Assembly (NCBI GenBank): GCA_964400515.1
Contig: CAYNTJ010000006.1
Coordinates: 1-64,000 of the forward strand
DNA: 64,000 bases
Direction of reading: 5' to 3'
From: JAAYHV01 sp964400515
GTDB lineage: Bacteria > Bacillota > Clostridia > Peptostreptococcales > Anaerovoracaceae
The notes under the pieces are model-generated. The model made no database searches. It was not told the DNA's origin and was given only the letters and a program-made list of their open reading frames with translations. This document shows, one piece after another, positions 49,041 through 58,362 of the stretch. How positions within the stretch are numbered: the stretch's first letter is position 1; the number at the start of each line of letters is the position of its first letter. Position numbers and translations under genes: made by a program.

Positions 49041-49240
49041 TCTAGATATATAAAAAGCCCCTTGAATAATCAAGAGGCGAAAAAACTCCGCGGTACCACT
49101 CTTATTGGTATAAATACCCACTCATTAATTTAGCTCCGGGGTGAGACACATATCTTAGCCTGTAGTTTCGCACCAAACAACTACTCTCTGTAAGGCTAAA
49201 TGACATATTTATTCCCTTCAACGCTCATATTTAATTACTA
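49041..49240 (-). promoter_or_regulatory. Leucine T-box riboswitch upstream of leuA
   Basis: On the minus strand the antiterminator box AGAGTGGTACCGCG (49103-49090) is followed by a terminator, GCCTCTTGA-TTAT-TCAAGGGGC and T5 (49078-49052). Stem I contains the pairing segments TTAGCCT and AGGCTAA around the AGAGAGTAG and GGTGCGAAACTAC strands. The probable specifier codon is CTC (Leu), at 49145-49143 in the bulge GTGTCTCACC. Uncharged leucine tRNA would stabilise the antiterminator and switch on leuACDB. Confidence 0.9.
49052..49078 (-). terminator. T-box terminator
   Basis: Stem GCCTCTTGA/TCAAGGGGC on the minus strand with T5 after it. It is mutually exclusive with the T-box antiterminator. 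Confidence 0.88.
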
Positions 49241-49245
49241 ATGTT

Positions 49246-49274
49246 AATATAACTTATATGGGAAGGCATGTCAA
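49246..49274 (-). promoter_or_regulatory. leuACDB promoter
   Basis: On the minus strand: TTGACA (49274-49269), 17-nt spacer, TATATT (49251-49246). Transcription starts near 49239, just ahead of the T-box. Confidence 0.8.
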
Positions 49275-49334
49275 TATATTTAATGTAAAAAAATAAAAAA
49301 ATAGAAATAAATTTGTATAAAATCACAAAATAAC

Positions 49335-49362
49335 TTGACTTTGGTGCTCAATAAGTTATAAT
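49335..49362 (+). promoter_or_regulatory. ilvBNCD promoter
   Basis: TTGACT (49335-49340), 16-nt spacer, TATAAT (49357-49362). The start near 49369 leaves a leader of only about 24 nt, so there is no T-box or attenuator on this side. Confidence 0.75.
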
Positions 49363-49392
49363 TATTTCAAAGATTAAAGTGAGGTAAGTATT

Positions 49393-51054
49393 ATGAGATT
49401 AACTGGAGCCCAAATAATTGCTGAAGTATTGCTTGATCATAGCGTAGATACCGTTTTTGGTTATCCCGGTGGAGCAGCCTTAAATGTTTACGATCAATTA
49501 TATAAGTATAGTGATAAAATTAAACATGTGATGACTGCCCATGAGCAGGGAGCTTCTCATGCCGCAGACGGATATTATAGAGCAACCGGTAAGACGGGAG
49601 TTGTATTTGCTACCAGCGGACCGGGAGCAACAAATCTGGTAACGGGACTGGCAACTGCTAACATGGATAGTATTCCTATGATAGCAATTACTTCGAATGT
49701 ACCGGATGCGTTTATAGGTAGGGATGCTTTTCAGGAGATATGTATTACAGGGATTACCATGCCTGTTACAAAACATAATTTCTTTGTTAATAATATTATG
49801 GAATTGGAAGATACCTTAAGATTGGCTTTTAAAATTGCCAATAGCGGAAGGAAAGGTCCTGTTTTAATTGACATTACCAAGGATGTAACTGCAGATTCTT
49901 GTGACTTTGAGAATAAAAAACCCATGGAGCTGAAAGAACATCCCGTTGCAGAGGATGGGGTGATAAGTGATATAGCTCATATGATTAATGAATCAAAAAG
50001 ACCTGTCATATACTTCGGAGGTGGGGTTACGGCATCGGATGCTTGCGATGAAATGGCGGAATTAATAGAAAAAGCTGATATACCTGCAACCTATACCCTT
50101 ATGGCGGCCGGCGTAATAGGATATGACAATCCTAAAAACCTGGGACTGATAGGTATGCATGGAACAATATCTTCAAATCATGCCATAGATAAGGCGGATT
50201 TGATAATAGCCATGGGGACAAGATTTAGTGATAGGGTAGCCCTTAATCCAAAGAAGTTCGGAAAAAAGGCCACTATAATTCAAATCGATATTGATAGGAG
50301 TGAAATCGATAAAAATGTTTTGGTGGATAAAAGCTGTATATGTGATATAAAGGACTTTTTAATTAAACTCTTACCTATGATAAAAAGAACCGAGCATAAA
50401 AGCTGGATGCATCAGATCGGTGAATGGAAGGAAAGAGAAAAAGTTAATGAACCGAATGATGGAAAACTTCATCCTAAGATGATTATGGAGTCCATATGTG
50501 ATCTTACCGATAAAGATACTATTTATGTAACGGATGTGGGACAGCATCAAATGTGGGCAGCCCAATATATAAAACATAAAAACACTAAAAGATTTTTAAC
50601 CAGCGGAGGCCTAGGTACCATGGGATATGGTTACGGAGCGGCAATAGGAGCGCAAATTGGTAAAAAAGATGCCAGAGTAATTCATATAACCGGGGATGGT
50701 TCTTTTCATATGAACCTAAATGAAGCGGCTACAGCTGTTAGTGAAAGCTTACCTATTATTACTGTAATATTAAATAATTCCGTTTTGGGTATGGTATACC
50801 AATGGCAAACCTTATTCTATGAAGGAAGATATTCTTCCACAGTGCCCGAAAGAAAAACGGACTATGTGAAATTGGCGGAGGGCTTTGGACTTAAGGGATA
50901 CAGAGCGGAAAATAAGGAAGAGCTTCATGATGCGTTTAAAAAAGCATTATCGGAAAAAGGTCCTGTTTGGATAGAATGCGTTATATCAAAGGAAGAAAGA
51001 GTATTGCCTATGATCCCGGGTGGTGGGAATGTGGAAGATATGATAGTAGGGTAA
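49393..51054 (+). CDS. ilvB: Acetolactate synthase, catalytic large subunit
   Basis: ThDP- and FAD-dependent; makes acetolactate or acetohydroxybutyrate, first common step to Val, Leu and Ile. Marks are FGYPGGAALNVYDQL, the catalytic Glu in TAHEQGASHAADGYYRATG, ATSGPGATNLVTGLA, and the ThDP-Mg motif GDGSFHMNLNEAATA...NNSVLGMV. Full length at 553 residues. It is followed by the regulatory subunit 5 nt downstream. Confidence 0.97.
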   Translation: MRLTGAQIIAEVLLDHSVDTVFGYPGGAALNVYDQLYKYSDKIKHVMTAHEQGASHAADGYYRATGKTGVVFATSGPGATNLVTGLATANMDSIPMIAITSNVPDAFIGRDAFQEICITGITMPVTKHNFFVNNIMELEDTLRLAFKIANSGRKGPVLIDITKDVTADSCDFENKKPMELKEHPVAEDGVISDIAHMINESKRPVIYFGGGVTASDACDEMAELIEKADIPATYTLMAAGVIGYDNPKNLGLIGMHGTISSNHAIDKADLIIAMGTRFSDRVALNPKKFGKKATIIQIDIDRSEIDKNVLVDKSCICDIKDFLIKLLPMIKRTEHKSWMHQIGEWKEREKVNEPNDGKLHPKMIMESICDLTDKDTIYVTDVGQHQMWAAQYIKHKNTKRFLTSGGLGTMGYGYGAAIGAQIGKKDARVIHITGDGSFHMNLNEAATAVSESLPIITVILNNSVLGMVYQWQTLFYEGRYSSTVPERKTDYVKLAEGFGLKGYRAENKEELHDAFKKALSEKGPVWIECVISKEERVLPMIPGGGNVEDMIVG

Positions 51055-51059
51055 AAGAT

Positions 51060-51554
51060 ATGAGAGATATGCAGATAAAGAAAGAAGTTGTTAGTGTTTT
51101 TGTACAAAATCAAGCCAATGTACTTACCAGAGTTGTAAGTTTATTTGGTAGGAGGGGTTATAATATTGACTCCTTAACTGTTTCGGCTACTAATAATCCT
51201 GAGATTTCCAGAATAACTATTGTTTTTAATGTAACAGATGCTTCATTAAAGCAGATACTGACGCAAACCGAAAAACTGGAGGTTGTGGAAAATACTTTTG
51301 TTTTAGAATCGGAAAACAGCGTTTATAGGGAGCTGCTATTGGTAAAAGTTAAAGCGGATGATGATAACAGAAGTAAGCTTAAAGAAATAGTGGATATATA
51401 CAGGGGTAAAATTATAGATTTATCTAAGGAAAGTATGATAATTGAATTAACGGGTGTAACTGAAAAAATAGATGGCTTACTAAAATTGTTAAACGATTAT
51501 GAAATATTAGATGTGTGCAGAACCGGAGTAACCGGAATGTCAAGAGGAAACTAA
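51060..51554 (+). CDS. ilvN: Acetolactate synthase, regulatory small subunit
   Basis: Binds the catalytic subunit and confers valine sensitivity. The N-terminal ACT domain reads FVQNQANVLTRVVSLFGRRG then YNIDSLTVS, typical of IlvN/IlvH. The C-terminal domain (about 80-160) contains ELLLVKVKAD and the ending DVCRTGVTGMSRG. The start is at 51060 or 51069; 164 or 161 residues. A longer upstream frame overlaps ilvB out of frame and is not used. Confidence 0.95.
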   Translation: MRDMQIKKEVVSVFVQNQANVLTRVVSLFGRRGYNIDSLTVSATNNPEISRITIVFNVTDASLKQILTQTEKLEVVENTFVLESENSVYRELLLVKVKADDDNRSKLKEIVDIYRGKIIDLSKESMIIELTGVTEKIDGLLKLLNDYEILDVCRTGVTGMSRGN

Positions 51555-51573
51555 GTATAAAGGAGCAAAGAAA

Positions 51574-52569
51574 ATGATTAAAAAGTATTATGACCAGGAT
51601 TGTAATTTAGGACTGTTGGACAATAAAACAGTGGCTGTTATCGGGTTTGGAAGTCAAGGCCATGCCCATGCAATGAACCTAAACGAAAGTGGAGTTGATG
51701 TTTTGGTAGGCCTTAGGGAAGGGTCTTCCCATAGGGCAAAGGCGGAAGCTGCAGGGCTTAAGGTTGTAGATGTTGAAACAGCGGCGGAAAAGGGTGATCT
51801 AATAATGATGCTAGTTCCCGATGAAAAGGCAGCATCAATTTATGCATCGCAAGTAGCCAAACATATGAAAGAAGGAAATGTTTTGATGTTTGCCCATGGT
51901 TTTAATATTCACTTCAACCAAATTAATCCGGCCAAGGAAATAGATGTTATTATGGTGGCGCCAAAGGGACCGGGACATACCGTAAGAAGTCAGTATGTTG
52001 AAGGTAAAGGCGTACCAAGTTTAATTGCCATTGAACAAGATGCATCCGGTATGGCAAAGGAATATGCACTGGCTTATGCATCCGGAATCGGAGCAGGTAG
52101 AGCGGGAATATTGGAAACGACTTTCAAAGAAGAAACAGAAACTGATTTATTTGGTGAACAAGCAGTACTGTGCGGCGGAGTTACTGAGCTAATGAAGGCT
52201 GGTTTTGATACTTTGGTAGAAGCTGGATATGAACCTGAAATGGCATATTTTGAATGTATCCATGAAATGAAACTTATTGTGGATTTAATCAATTCCGGAG
52301 GATTTGACAAGATGAGATATTCAATATCAAATACTGCAGAATATGGTGACTACAGAACGGGTACTAGAATAATAACTGAAGATACACGTAAGGAAATGAA
52401 AAAAGTATTATCTGAAATTCAAGATGGTACATTTGCCAGTGAATTTATTCAAGAGTTCAATGCCGGCGGTCAAGCAAGGTTCTTGGCAACCAGAAGAAAA
52501 GAAGCTAGTCATTTACTATGTAAAGTAGGTCAAGAGCTTAGGGATATGATGAGCTGGTTAAAGAAATAG
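51574..52569 (+). CDS. ilvC: Ketol-acid reductoisomerase
   Basis: Isomerises and reduces acetohydroxy acids to dihydroxy acids. The N-terminal Rossmann motif is AVIGFGSQGHAHAMNL, with LREGSSHRAKA in the cofactor-discriminating loop, where Arg and Ser suggest NADPH. The C-terminal knotted domain has KGPGHTVRSQYVEGKGVPS, ETDLFGEQAVLCGG and YFECIHEMKLIVDLI with metal-binding acids. 331 residues, class I (short) type. Confidence 0.97.
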   Translation: MIKKYYDQDCNLGLLDNKTVAVIGFGSQGHAHAMNLNESGVDVLVGLREGSSHRAKAEAAGLKVVDVETAAEKGDLIMMLVPDEKAASIYASQVAKHMKEGNVLMFAHGFNIHFNQINPAKEIDVIMVAPKGPGHTVRSQYVEGKGVPSLIAIEQDASGMAKEYALAYASGIGAGRAGILETTFKEETETDLFGEQAVLCGGVTELMKAGFDTLVEAGYEPEMAYFECIHEMKLIVDLINSGGFDKMRYSISNTAEYGDYRTGTRIITEDTRKEMKKVLSEIQDGTFASEFIQEFNAGGQARFLATRRKEASHLLCKVGQELRDMMSWLKK

Positions 52570-52584
52570 TCATGGGAGGAAATG

Positions 52585-54249
52585 ATGTCAAGAACTAGTT
52601 ATAACGTAACTAAGGGTATAGAAAGGGCACCGGCTAGGAGCCTTTTCTATGCCATGGGATATACAAAAGAAGAGCTGGAAAGACCACTAATTGCGGTTAT
52701 TTCAGCCCATAGCGAAATAGTGCCGGGTCATGTAAACTTGGATAAAATAACGGAAGCTGTAAAGGCGGGGGTTAGAATGGCAGGAGGTACTCCTATTGTT
52801 ATGCCTGCAATTGGTATATGTGATGGTATTGCCATGGGACATATAGGTATGAAATATTCCTTGCCTTCAAGGGAGCTAATAGCAGATAGCTGTGAGTCGT
52901 TAATTATGGCTCATGCTTTTGATGCGGTTGTTATGGTGCCTAACTGTGATAAAATAGTTCCCGGCATGGTAATGGCGGCTGTTAGACTAAATATTCCTAC
53001 AGTTGTTGTTTCCGGTGGTCCTATGATGGCGGGGCTCGTTAATGGTGAAGAGACAAGTTTGTCTAAAATGTTTGAGGCCGTTGGAGCCAGAAAAGCTAAT
53101 ATGATCACAGATGAAGAACTGTATGAATATGAGCAAAATGTATGTCCCGGTTGTGGCTCTTGCTCGGGAATGTATACGGCAAACAGCATGAATTGCCTAT
53201 GTGAAGCTATAGGTATAGCCCTTCCCGGGAATGGTACCATTCCCGCAGTTGAAAGTGGTAGAATTCAGCTTGCAAAAAAAGCCGGTATGAAAATAATGGA
53301 ACTTTATGAAAGGGACATAAAGGCCAGGGATATAATTAATGAAAAATCCGTGGCCAATGCCATAGCCTGTGACATGGCCCTGGGATGCTCCACAAACAGT
53401 GTGTTGCATCTGCTGGGGATAGCGTATGAGGCCGGGGTTGAGGTTGATTTGAATCAGTTCAATGAAATCAGCGCCAAAACCCCAAATCTTTGCCATCTGG
53501 CGCCTGCAGGCAATACCCACATGCATGATTTAAATAATGCAGGTGGCGTAGGAGCGGTTATGAAAGAGCTTTCAAAGAAGAATCTTATAGATACAAGCTT
53601 AATAACTGCAACGGGTAAGTCTGTAGGCGAAAATATAAAAGACAAACGAATCAAGGATGAAAATTCGATTAGGCCTATAGATAATCCTTTCAGTGAAACC
53701 GGTGGTTTACAGATTCTATGGGGTAACATAGCCAAGGAAGGCTCGGTGGTTAAAAGAAGTGCAGTGGCACCTGAAATGATGCATTCTGTTTGCAAAGCCA
53801 GAGTATTTGACAGTGAAGAGGCAGCTATAGAAGAAATCTACAGAGGTGGTATTAAAGCCGGAGATATTGTGGTAATCAGATATGAAGGACCTAAGGGTGG
53901 ACCCGGAATGAGGGAAATGCTTAATCCTACCAGTGCATTGGCGGGAATGAAGCTGGATAAATCCGTGGCACTGATAACCGATGGCAGATTTAGCGGAGCG
54001 AGCAGAGGTGCTTCCATAGGACATGTTTGTCCGGAGGCAGCAGCAGGCGGTAATATAGGACTCCTAAAAGATGGAGATATAATCGAAATAGATATTGAGA
54101 AGGCATATATAAATGCCCGGGTAACAGATGAGGAATTTGAGCGTAGGCGAAAAGAGCAAGTTATGCCGGAGCCTAAGATTAAAACCGGTTGGTTAAACAG
54201 ATATTCTCGATATGTGGCAGCATCTTGCAAAGGCGCTGTTATGGAGTAA
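52585..54249 (+). CDS. ilvD: Dihydroxy-acid dehydratase
   Basis: Dehydrates dihydroxy acids to 2-keto acids using an Fe-S cluster. Ligand cysteines are visible in PNCDKIVPGM and CPGCGSCSGMYTANSMNCL, with GRFSGASRGASIGHVCPEAA near the C-terminus. 554 residues. Two ATGs are adjacent; 52585 is preferred because GGAGG lies at 52575-52579, 5 nt away, while 52582 is too close. Last gene of ilvBNCD. Confidence 0.97.
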   Translation: MSRTSYNVTKGIERAPARSLFYAMGYTKEELERPLIAVISAHSEIVPGHVNLDKITEAVKAGVRMAGGTPIVMPAIGICDGIAMGHIGMKYSLPSRELIADSCESLIMAHAFDAVVMVPNCDKIVPGMVMAAVRLNIPTVVVSGGPMMAGLVNGEETSLSKMFEAVGARKANMITDEELYEYEQNVCPGCGSCSGMYTANSMNCLCEAIGIALPGNGTIPAVESGRIQLAKKAGMKIMELYERDIKARDIINEKSVANAIACDMALGCSTNSVLHLLGIAYEAGVEVDLNQFNEISAKTPNLCHLAPAGNTHMHDLNNAGGVGAVMKELSKKNLIDTSLITATGKSVGENIKDKRIKDENSIRPIDNPFSETGGLQILWGNIAKEGSVVKRSAVAPEMMHSVCKARVFDSEEAAIEEIYRGGIKAGDIVVIRYEGPKGGPGMREMLNPTSALAGMKLDKSVALITDGRFSGASRGASIGHVCPEAAAGGNIGLLKDGDIIEIDIEKAYINARVTDEEFERRRKEQVMPEPKIKTGWLNRYSRYVAASCKGAVME

Positions 54250-54257
54250 GACTTGAT

Positions 54258-54289
54258 AAACGTGTGTAATTATTTATACACGTTTTGTA
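54258..54289 (+). terminator. Terminator after ilvD
   Basis: Stem AAACGTGT/ACACGTTT (54258-54265 with 54278-54285) with a short T-run (TTTTG). Confidence 0.7.
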
Positions 54290-54315
54290 TTGGCATAAAT
54301 ACTTTAACGATTTAC

Positions 54316-54344
54316 TTGACTAAAGCGAATAAAAATATTATACT
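54316..54344 (+). promoter_or_regulatory. his operon promoter
   Basis: TTGACT (54316-54321), 17-nt spacer, TATACT (54339-54344). The start near 54351 gives a leader of about 22 nt, so no histidine T-box or leader peptide exists here. Confidence 0.78.
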
Positions 54345-54372
54345 GTTTTGGATATTTGATTACGGAGGCATT

Positions 54373-55494
54373 ATGAAAGATATATATAACAAATTAACAA
54401 AGGTTGAGGCATTACCCTTAATACTTAAGGAATTATATGAGGCCAGAGGCTATGAGAAATATATTATGGGCGAATTTGTGCCCTATGAAATATATATGGA
54501 AAACAAGAATTTTTTAAGAGATGAAGGCATAATAACATTTACAGGAGCCAATGGAAAATTGATGGCTTTAAAACCTGATGTAACTATGAGTGTTGTAAAA
54601 AATATTACGGATAATACAATAACCAAAAAGATTTATTACTATGAAAATGTATTTAGAATGTCAAAATCAATCAATCAGTATGAGGAAATAGGTCAAATAG
54701 GGGTGGAGTTTATAGGGGGAGAAGATCTTTATTCATCCGCCGAAGTTATTGAGTTGGCCTGTAAGAGTTTAGAATCAATAAGTAATAAATACATACTAAG
54801 TATTAATGATATGGGATTTATGTCAGGATTGATAAGGGAATTAAATTTTGATGAAGAGGCTGAATACAAGCTCCTGAAAATATTAAAAAGTAAAAGTCAA
54901 ACAGAGCTCAAAGGATTTTGTAAAAAATATGGGCATAATGACAGGTGCTTTGACTACTTGGCAAAAATAGTAAAACTGGAGGGGCCTTTTAATGAGGTGT
55001 TAGAAGATGCCAAAGGCCTTTGCTTAAATGATGAAATGACCATAGCACTAGACGAATTAAACGAACTTTATGAGGCTCTTATTTCCATAGATTTAGGAGG
55101 GAACATAAAACTGGATTTATCAATAGTAAATGATTTGGATTACTATAACGGGATAATATTTAAGGGCTATGTGGATGGGATTCCGGCAGCGGTTTTATCC
55201 GGGGGAAGATACGATAACCTAATGCGTAGGCTTAATAAAAAGCAAGCGGCAGTTGGCTTTGCTATATATTTAAGCCACCTGGACAGAATTATGAAAACTG
55301 ACAAAAAGTACGATGCAGAAGCGGTACTTTTCTATAATAAGGCAAGTACTGCCGATGTTATCGGTGCTGTGAATAAATTATCCCAAAAACATGAAAGTGT
55401 AAGGGCTGAAAAGGAAGATTATGGTCATATTAAGGCATGTTACAAATATGTACTGGTGGACGGAGAGATTAAGGAGGCTGAAGATAATGCTTAA
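54373..55494 (+). CDS. hisZ: ATP phosphoribosyltransferase regulatory subunit HisZ
   Basis: A class II aminoacyl-tRNA-synthetase-like protein that activates and regulates short-form HisG. Motif-2-like YYYENVFRM and QYEEIGQIGVEFIGG are visible, with a C-terminal VLSGGRYDNLMRRL. 373 residues; the ATG at 54373 follows ACGGAGG. The upstream extension covers the promoter and is not used. The presence of hisZ predicts the short HisG that follows. Confidence 0.93.
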   Translation: MKDIYNKLTKVEALPLILKELYEARGYEKYIMGEFVPYEIYMENKNFLRDEGIITFTGANGKLMALKPDVTMSVVKNITDNTITKKIYYYENVFRMSKSINQYEEIGQIGVEFIGGEDLYSSAEVIELACKSLESISNKYILSINDMGFMSGLIRELNFDEEAEYKLLKILKSKSQTELKGFCKKYGHNDRCFDYLAKIVKLEGPFNEVLEDAKGLCLNDEMTIALDELNELYEALISIDLGGNIKLDLSIVNDLDYYNGIIFKGYVDGIPAAVLSGGRYDNLMRRLNKKQAAVGFAIYLSHLDRIMKTDKKYDAEAVLFYNKASTADVIGAVNKLSQKHESVRAEKEDYGHIKACYKYVLVDGEIKEAEDNA

Positions 55495-56113
55495 TATAGC
55501 ACTGCCTAAGGGACGGTTAGGTGATAATGTATACAAATTACTTGATAAATTAGGATACGATTGTCCGGAAATAAATAAAGAGACCAGAAGGTTGGTATTT
55601 GAGAATAAAGACAAGGGTGTTAGGTATTTACTTGTAAAGCCATCAGATGTGGCTGTTTATGTGGAAAAGGGAGCTGCCGACTTGGGGGTTATTGGCAGCG
55701 ACATACTAAAAGAAGAAGGAAATGATGTTTTTGAATTATTGGATCTTAACATGGGTAAATGCAAAATGTGCGTTGCCGCTAAAAATGGATATGAAGAAGA
55801 CATGAGCTTGCCTTTAAGGGTGGCAACAAAGTATCCAAATACAGCCTATAGATATTTTAATTCAATAAGCAGAAGAATAGAGATTATTAAATTGAATGGA
55901 AGCATTGAGCTTGCACCGATATTGGGACTTTCCGATGTAATAGTAGATATTGTGGAAACAGGGAGTACTCTTAGGGGTAACGATTTGTCTGTAATAAAAG
56001 ATATCGACAACATAAGTGCCAGGTTGATATCTAATAAAAGCGCCTATCAGTTCAAAAAGGAAAAAGTGGATAAGATTGTAGATAGTATAAGTGAGATTAT
56101 TGTGGGGGAATAA
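55487..56113 (+). CDS. hisG: ATP phosphoribosyltransferase, short form
   Basis: First step of histidine synthesis, joining ATP and PRPP. Marks are ALPKGRLG, VEKGAADLGVIGSDIL, RVATKYPN, KLNGSIELAPILGLSDVIVDIVETGSTL (the PRPP site is the last part). 208 residues and no C-terminal ACT-like domain, as expected for the HisZ-dependent form. The start overlaps the hisZ stop by 8 nt; AAGGAGG precedes it. Confidence 0.97.
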   Translation: MLNIALPKGRLGDNVYKLLDKLGYDCPEINKETRRLVFENKDKGVRYLLVKPSDVAVYVEKGAADLGVIGSDILKEEGNDVFELLDLNMGKCKMCVAAKNGYEEDMSLPLRVATKYPNTAYRYFNSISRRIEIIKLNGSIELAPILGLSDVIVDIVETGSTLRGNDLSVIKDIDNISARLISNKSAYQFKKEKVDKIVDSISEIIVGE

Positions 56114-56114
56114 A

Positions 56115-57167
56115 ATGAGTGAATTTTTAAATAATAAATTGAATAAGTTAAATCCATATGTCCCGGGGGAGCAACCAAACAGGTTTGAGAAATGGATAAA
56201 ACTAAATACCAACGAAAGTCCGTTTCCGCCGTCTCTATGTGTTAACAAGGTAATGATGGATTATTACTACGGAGATTTGAGGTTATACCCAAATCCCGAT
56301 TGTGATGGCCTATTAGCGGCCCTTTCCGATGAATATAAAGTTGATAAAGAACAGCTTATTGTGGGAAATGGGTCAGATGAACTTCTTGCCTTTTCGTTTA
56401 TGGGATTTTGTGAAAAGGGAGCAGCCTTTCCGGATATTACATATGGCTTTTATAAAGTTTTTAGCGGGCTTTTTAATGCAACATACAAGGAAATAAAGCT
56501 TAATGTAAATCTGGGAATTGATGTTAATGACTATAAGGGATTAAAAGAGACTGTAGTTATCGCAAATCCCAATGCACCGACGGGGCTTGAGCTTAGCAGA
56601 AAAGAAATAATTAAATTATTGGAACAGGATAAAAACCGTTTGGTTATTATTGATGAAGCGTATGTGGATTTTGGTGGAACATCTTCAGTGGATTTGATTG
56701 ATGAGTATAATAATTTATTGATAATAGGTACATTTTCAAAATCCAGAAATTTAGCCGGCGCTAGAATAGGATATGCTATTTCAAATAAGGAAGTAATTAA
56801 AGACCTTTATAAAATAAAGTACAGCTTTAACCCTTACAATGTTAACAGCCTAAGTTCATTAATGGGAGAAGCTGCATTAAGAGATAGTAGATATTTTGAA
56901 AGTTGTATTGAAAGGATAAAGAACAATAGGGAGTATATAACGGATGAACTGAATGAATTAGGGTTTGAAGTGGTTAACAGCAAAGCAAATTTCATATTAG
57001 TAAAATGTAAAGAAACTCAAGCAAAGAAATATTATGAAAAATTAAAAGAAAAGGGAATACTAGTCAGGTATTTTGATATTGATAGATTAAAAGACTATGT
57101 AAGAATAACTATTGGAAGCAAGCAGGAACTTGAATTACTTTTAAAAACAACAAGGGAGATAATATGA
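56115..57167 (+). CDS. hisC: Histidinol-phosphate aminotransferase
   Basis: PLP enzyme converting imidazole acetol phosphate and glutamate to histidinol phosphate. Marks are KLNTNESPFPPS, GNGSDELLAF, ANPNAPTG, VIIDEAYVDFGG and the PLP lysine in GTFSKSRNLAGARIGY. 350 residues. In many operons hisD lies just before hisC; here hisG precedes it directly, 1 nt away. Confidence 0.96.
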   Translation: MSEFLNNKLNKLNPYVPGEQPNRFEKWIKLNTNESPFPPSLCVNKVMMDYYYGDLRLYPNPDCDGLLAALSDEYKVDKEQLIVGNGSDELLAFSFMGFCEKGAAFPDITYGFYKVFSGLFNATYKEIKLNVNLGIDVNDYKGLKETVVIANPNAPTGLELSRKEIIKLLEQDKNRLVIIDEAYVDFGGTSSVDLIDEYNNLLIIGTFSKSRNLAGARIGYAISNKEVIKDLYKIKYSFNPYNVNSLSSLMGEAALRDSRYFESCIERIKNNREYITDELNELGFEVVNSKANFILVKCKETQAKKYYEKLKEKGILVRYFDIDRLKDYVRITIGSKQELELLLKTTREII

Positions 57168-57751
57168 GAAAAGCGGAAATAAGTAGAAAAACAAATGAAA
57201 CGGATATTAAGGTATATTTGGATATCGATGGAACGGGGGAATATGAAATAAATACTGGTTCTGGATTTCTAAATCATATGCTGGAGCTCTTTGCCAAGCA
57301 TGGTAGATTTGATTTAGATGTGAGTTGTAAAGGTGATAAAGAAGTGGATTTTCATCATAGCACAGAGGATATAGGTATAGTACTAGGGAAATGCTTTAAA
57401 GAAGCTTTAGGTGATAAAAAAGGTATAAACCGCTATGCAGATATATTAATGCCTATGGATGAAGCGTTAGTATCAGTGGCCGTTGATGTTTCAGGTAGGT
57501 CCTATCTTGTTTTTAATGCTAATATGCCTGCAGAAAAAGTTGGTGCTTTTGATACGGAACTTGTTAGAGAGTTTTTTGAAGCATTCACAAGGGAGCTGGG
57601 TATTACATTACATATTAACCTCATGTACGGCAATAATACTCACCACATTATAGAGGGCATTTTTAAAGGTGTTTCAAGATGTTTAAAAAGTGCATTAAAA
57701 ATAAATAAAGAAATAAAGGATGAAATACCATCCACGAAAGGAGTATTATGA
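57164..57751 (+). CDS. hisB: Imidazoleglycerol-phosphate dehydratase
   Basis: Manganese enzyme removing water from IGP. Metal-binding motifs FHHSTEDIGIVLG and NTHHIIEGIFKG, plus the GFLNHMLELFAKHG start block, are clear. The 195-residue, dehydratase-only form lacks the phosphatase domain of enteric HisB; that activity is supplied by the PHP gene at 60471. Start and stop overlap its neighbours (ATGA). Confidence 0.98.
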   Translation: MRKAEISRKTNETDIKVYLDIDGTGEYEINTGSGFLNHMLELFAKHGRFDLDVSCKGDKEVDFHHSTEDIGIVLGKCFKEALGDKKGINRYADILMPMDEALVSVAVDVSGRSYLVFNANMPAEKVGAFDTELVREFFEAFTRELGITLHINLMYGNNTHHIIEGIFKGVSRCLKSALKINKEIKDEIPSTKGVL

Positions 57752-58353
57752 TAGGAATTATTGATTATGGCGTTGGTAATCTTTTTAGTCTTAAATCCTC
57801 TTTGGAATATATAGGTGTTAAATCTATTGTATCCAATAATAGGGAAGAACTTATTAAAGCCGATAGAATAATTCTTCCGGGGGTCGGGGCCTTTAAAGAT
57901 GCTTATGATAAGCTGATAAAAGCCGATATGGTTTCTTTTCTAAACGAAATTATAGAAGAAACTCCGCTAATGGGTATATGCCTAGGAATGCAGCTTCTGT
58001 TTGAAAAGAGCTATGAATATGGAGAGCATAAAGGCTTGGGATATTTAAAGGGCGAAGTAATAGACTTGAAAAAAGATATAAATTCCGGTTTAAAGATACC
58101 TCATATGGGGTGGAATAAACTTACTATTATTAATGATAATCCTTTGCTTAAATATACTAAAAATGATGAATTTGTATATTTTGTTCATTCATATAAGGCT
58201 AGTAACTGTAAGGAATCACTTATGGCCGTATCTGAATACGGAGGAGTGGTACCTGCGGTGGTTTCGAGCAACAATATATACGGATGTCAATTTCATCCGG
58301 AAAAAAGTGGAGAGACAGGCCTAAATATATTAAAGGCTTTTAATGAAGTATAG
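57748..58353 (+). CDS. hisH: Imidazole glycerol phosphate synthase, glutaminase subunit
   Basis: Supplies ammonia to HisF. Class I glutamine amidotransferase triad: Cys in MGICLGMQLLFE, His and Glu in GCQFHPEKSG. The starts VDYGVGNLFS-like motif (DYGVGNLFSL) and VHSYKA are family marks. 201 residues, overlapping hisB by 4 nt. Confidence 0.97.
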   Translation: MIGIIDYGVGNLFSLKSSLEYIGVKSIVSNNREELIKADRIILPGVGAFKDAYDKLIKADMVSFLNEIIEETPLMGICLGMQLLFEKSYEYGEHKGLGYLKGEVIDLKKDINSGLKIPHMGWNKLTIINDNPLLKYTKNDEFVYFVHSYKASNCKESLMAVSEYGGVVPAVVSSNNIYGCQFHPEKSGETGLNILKAFNEV

Positions 58354-58362
58354 GGGGACTAA

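Noticed and set aside
50967..51059. N-terminal extension of IlvN
   Set aside because: It overlaps the end of ilvB out of frame; IlvN proteins start just before the ACT domain, which fits 51060.
52911..54230. Several minus-strand frames of 102-130 codons inside ilvD
   Set aside because: They are shadows of the well-conserved ilvD gene and overlap one another.
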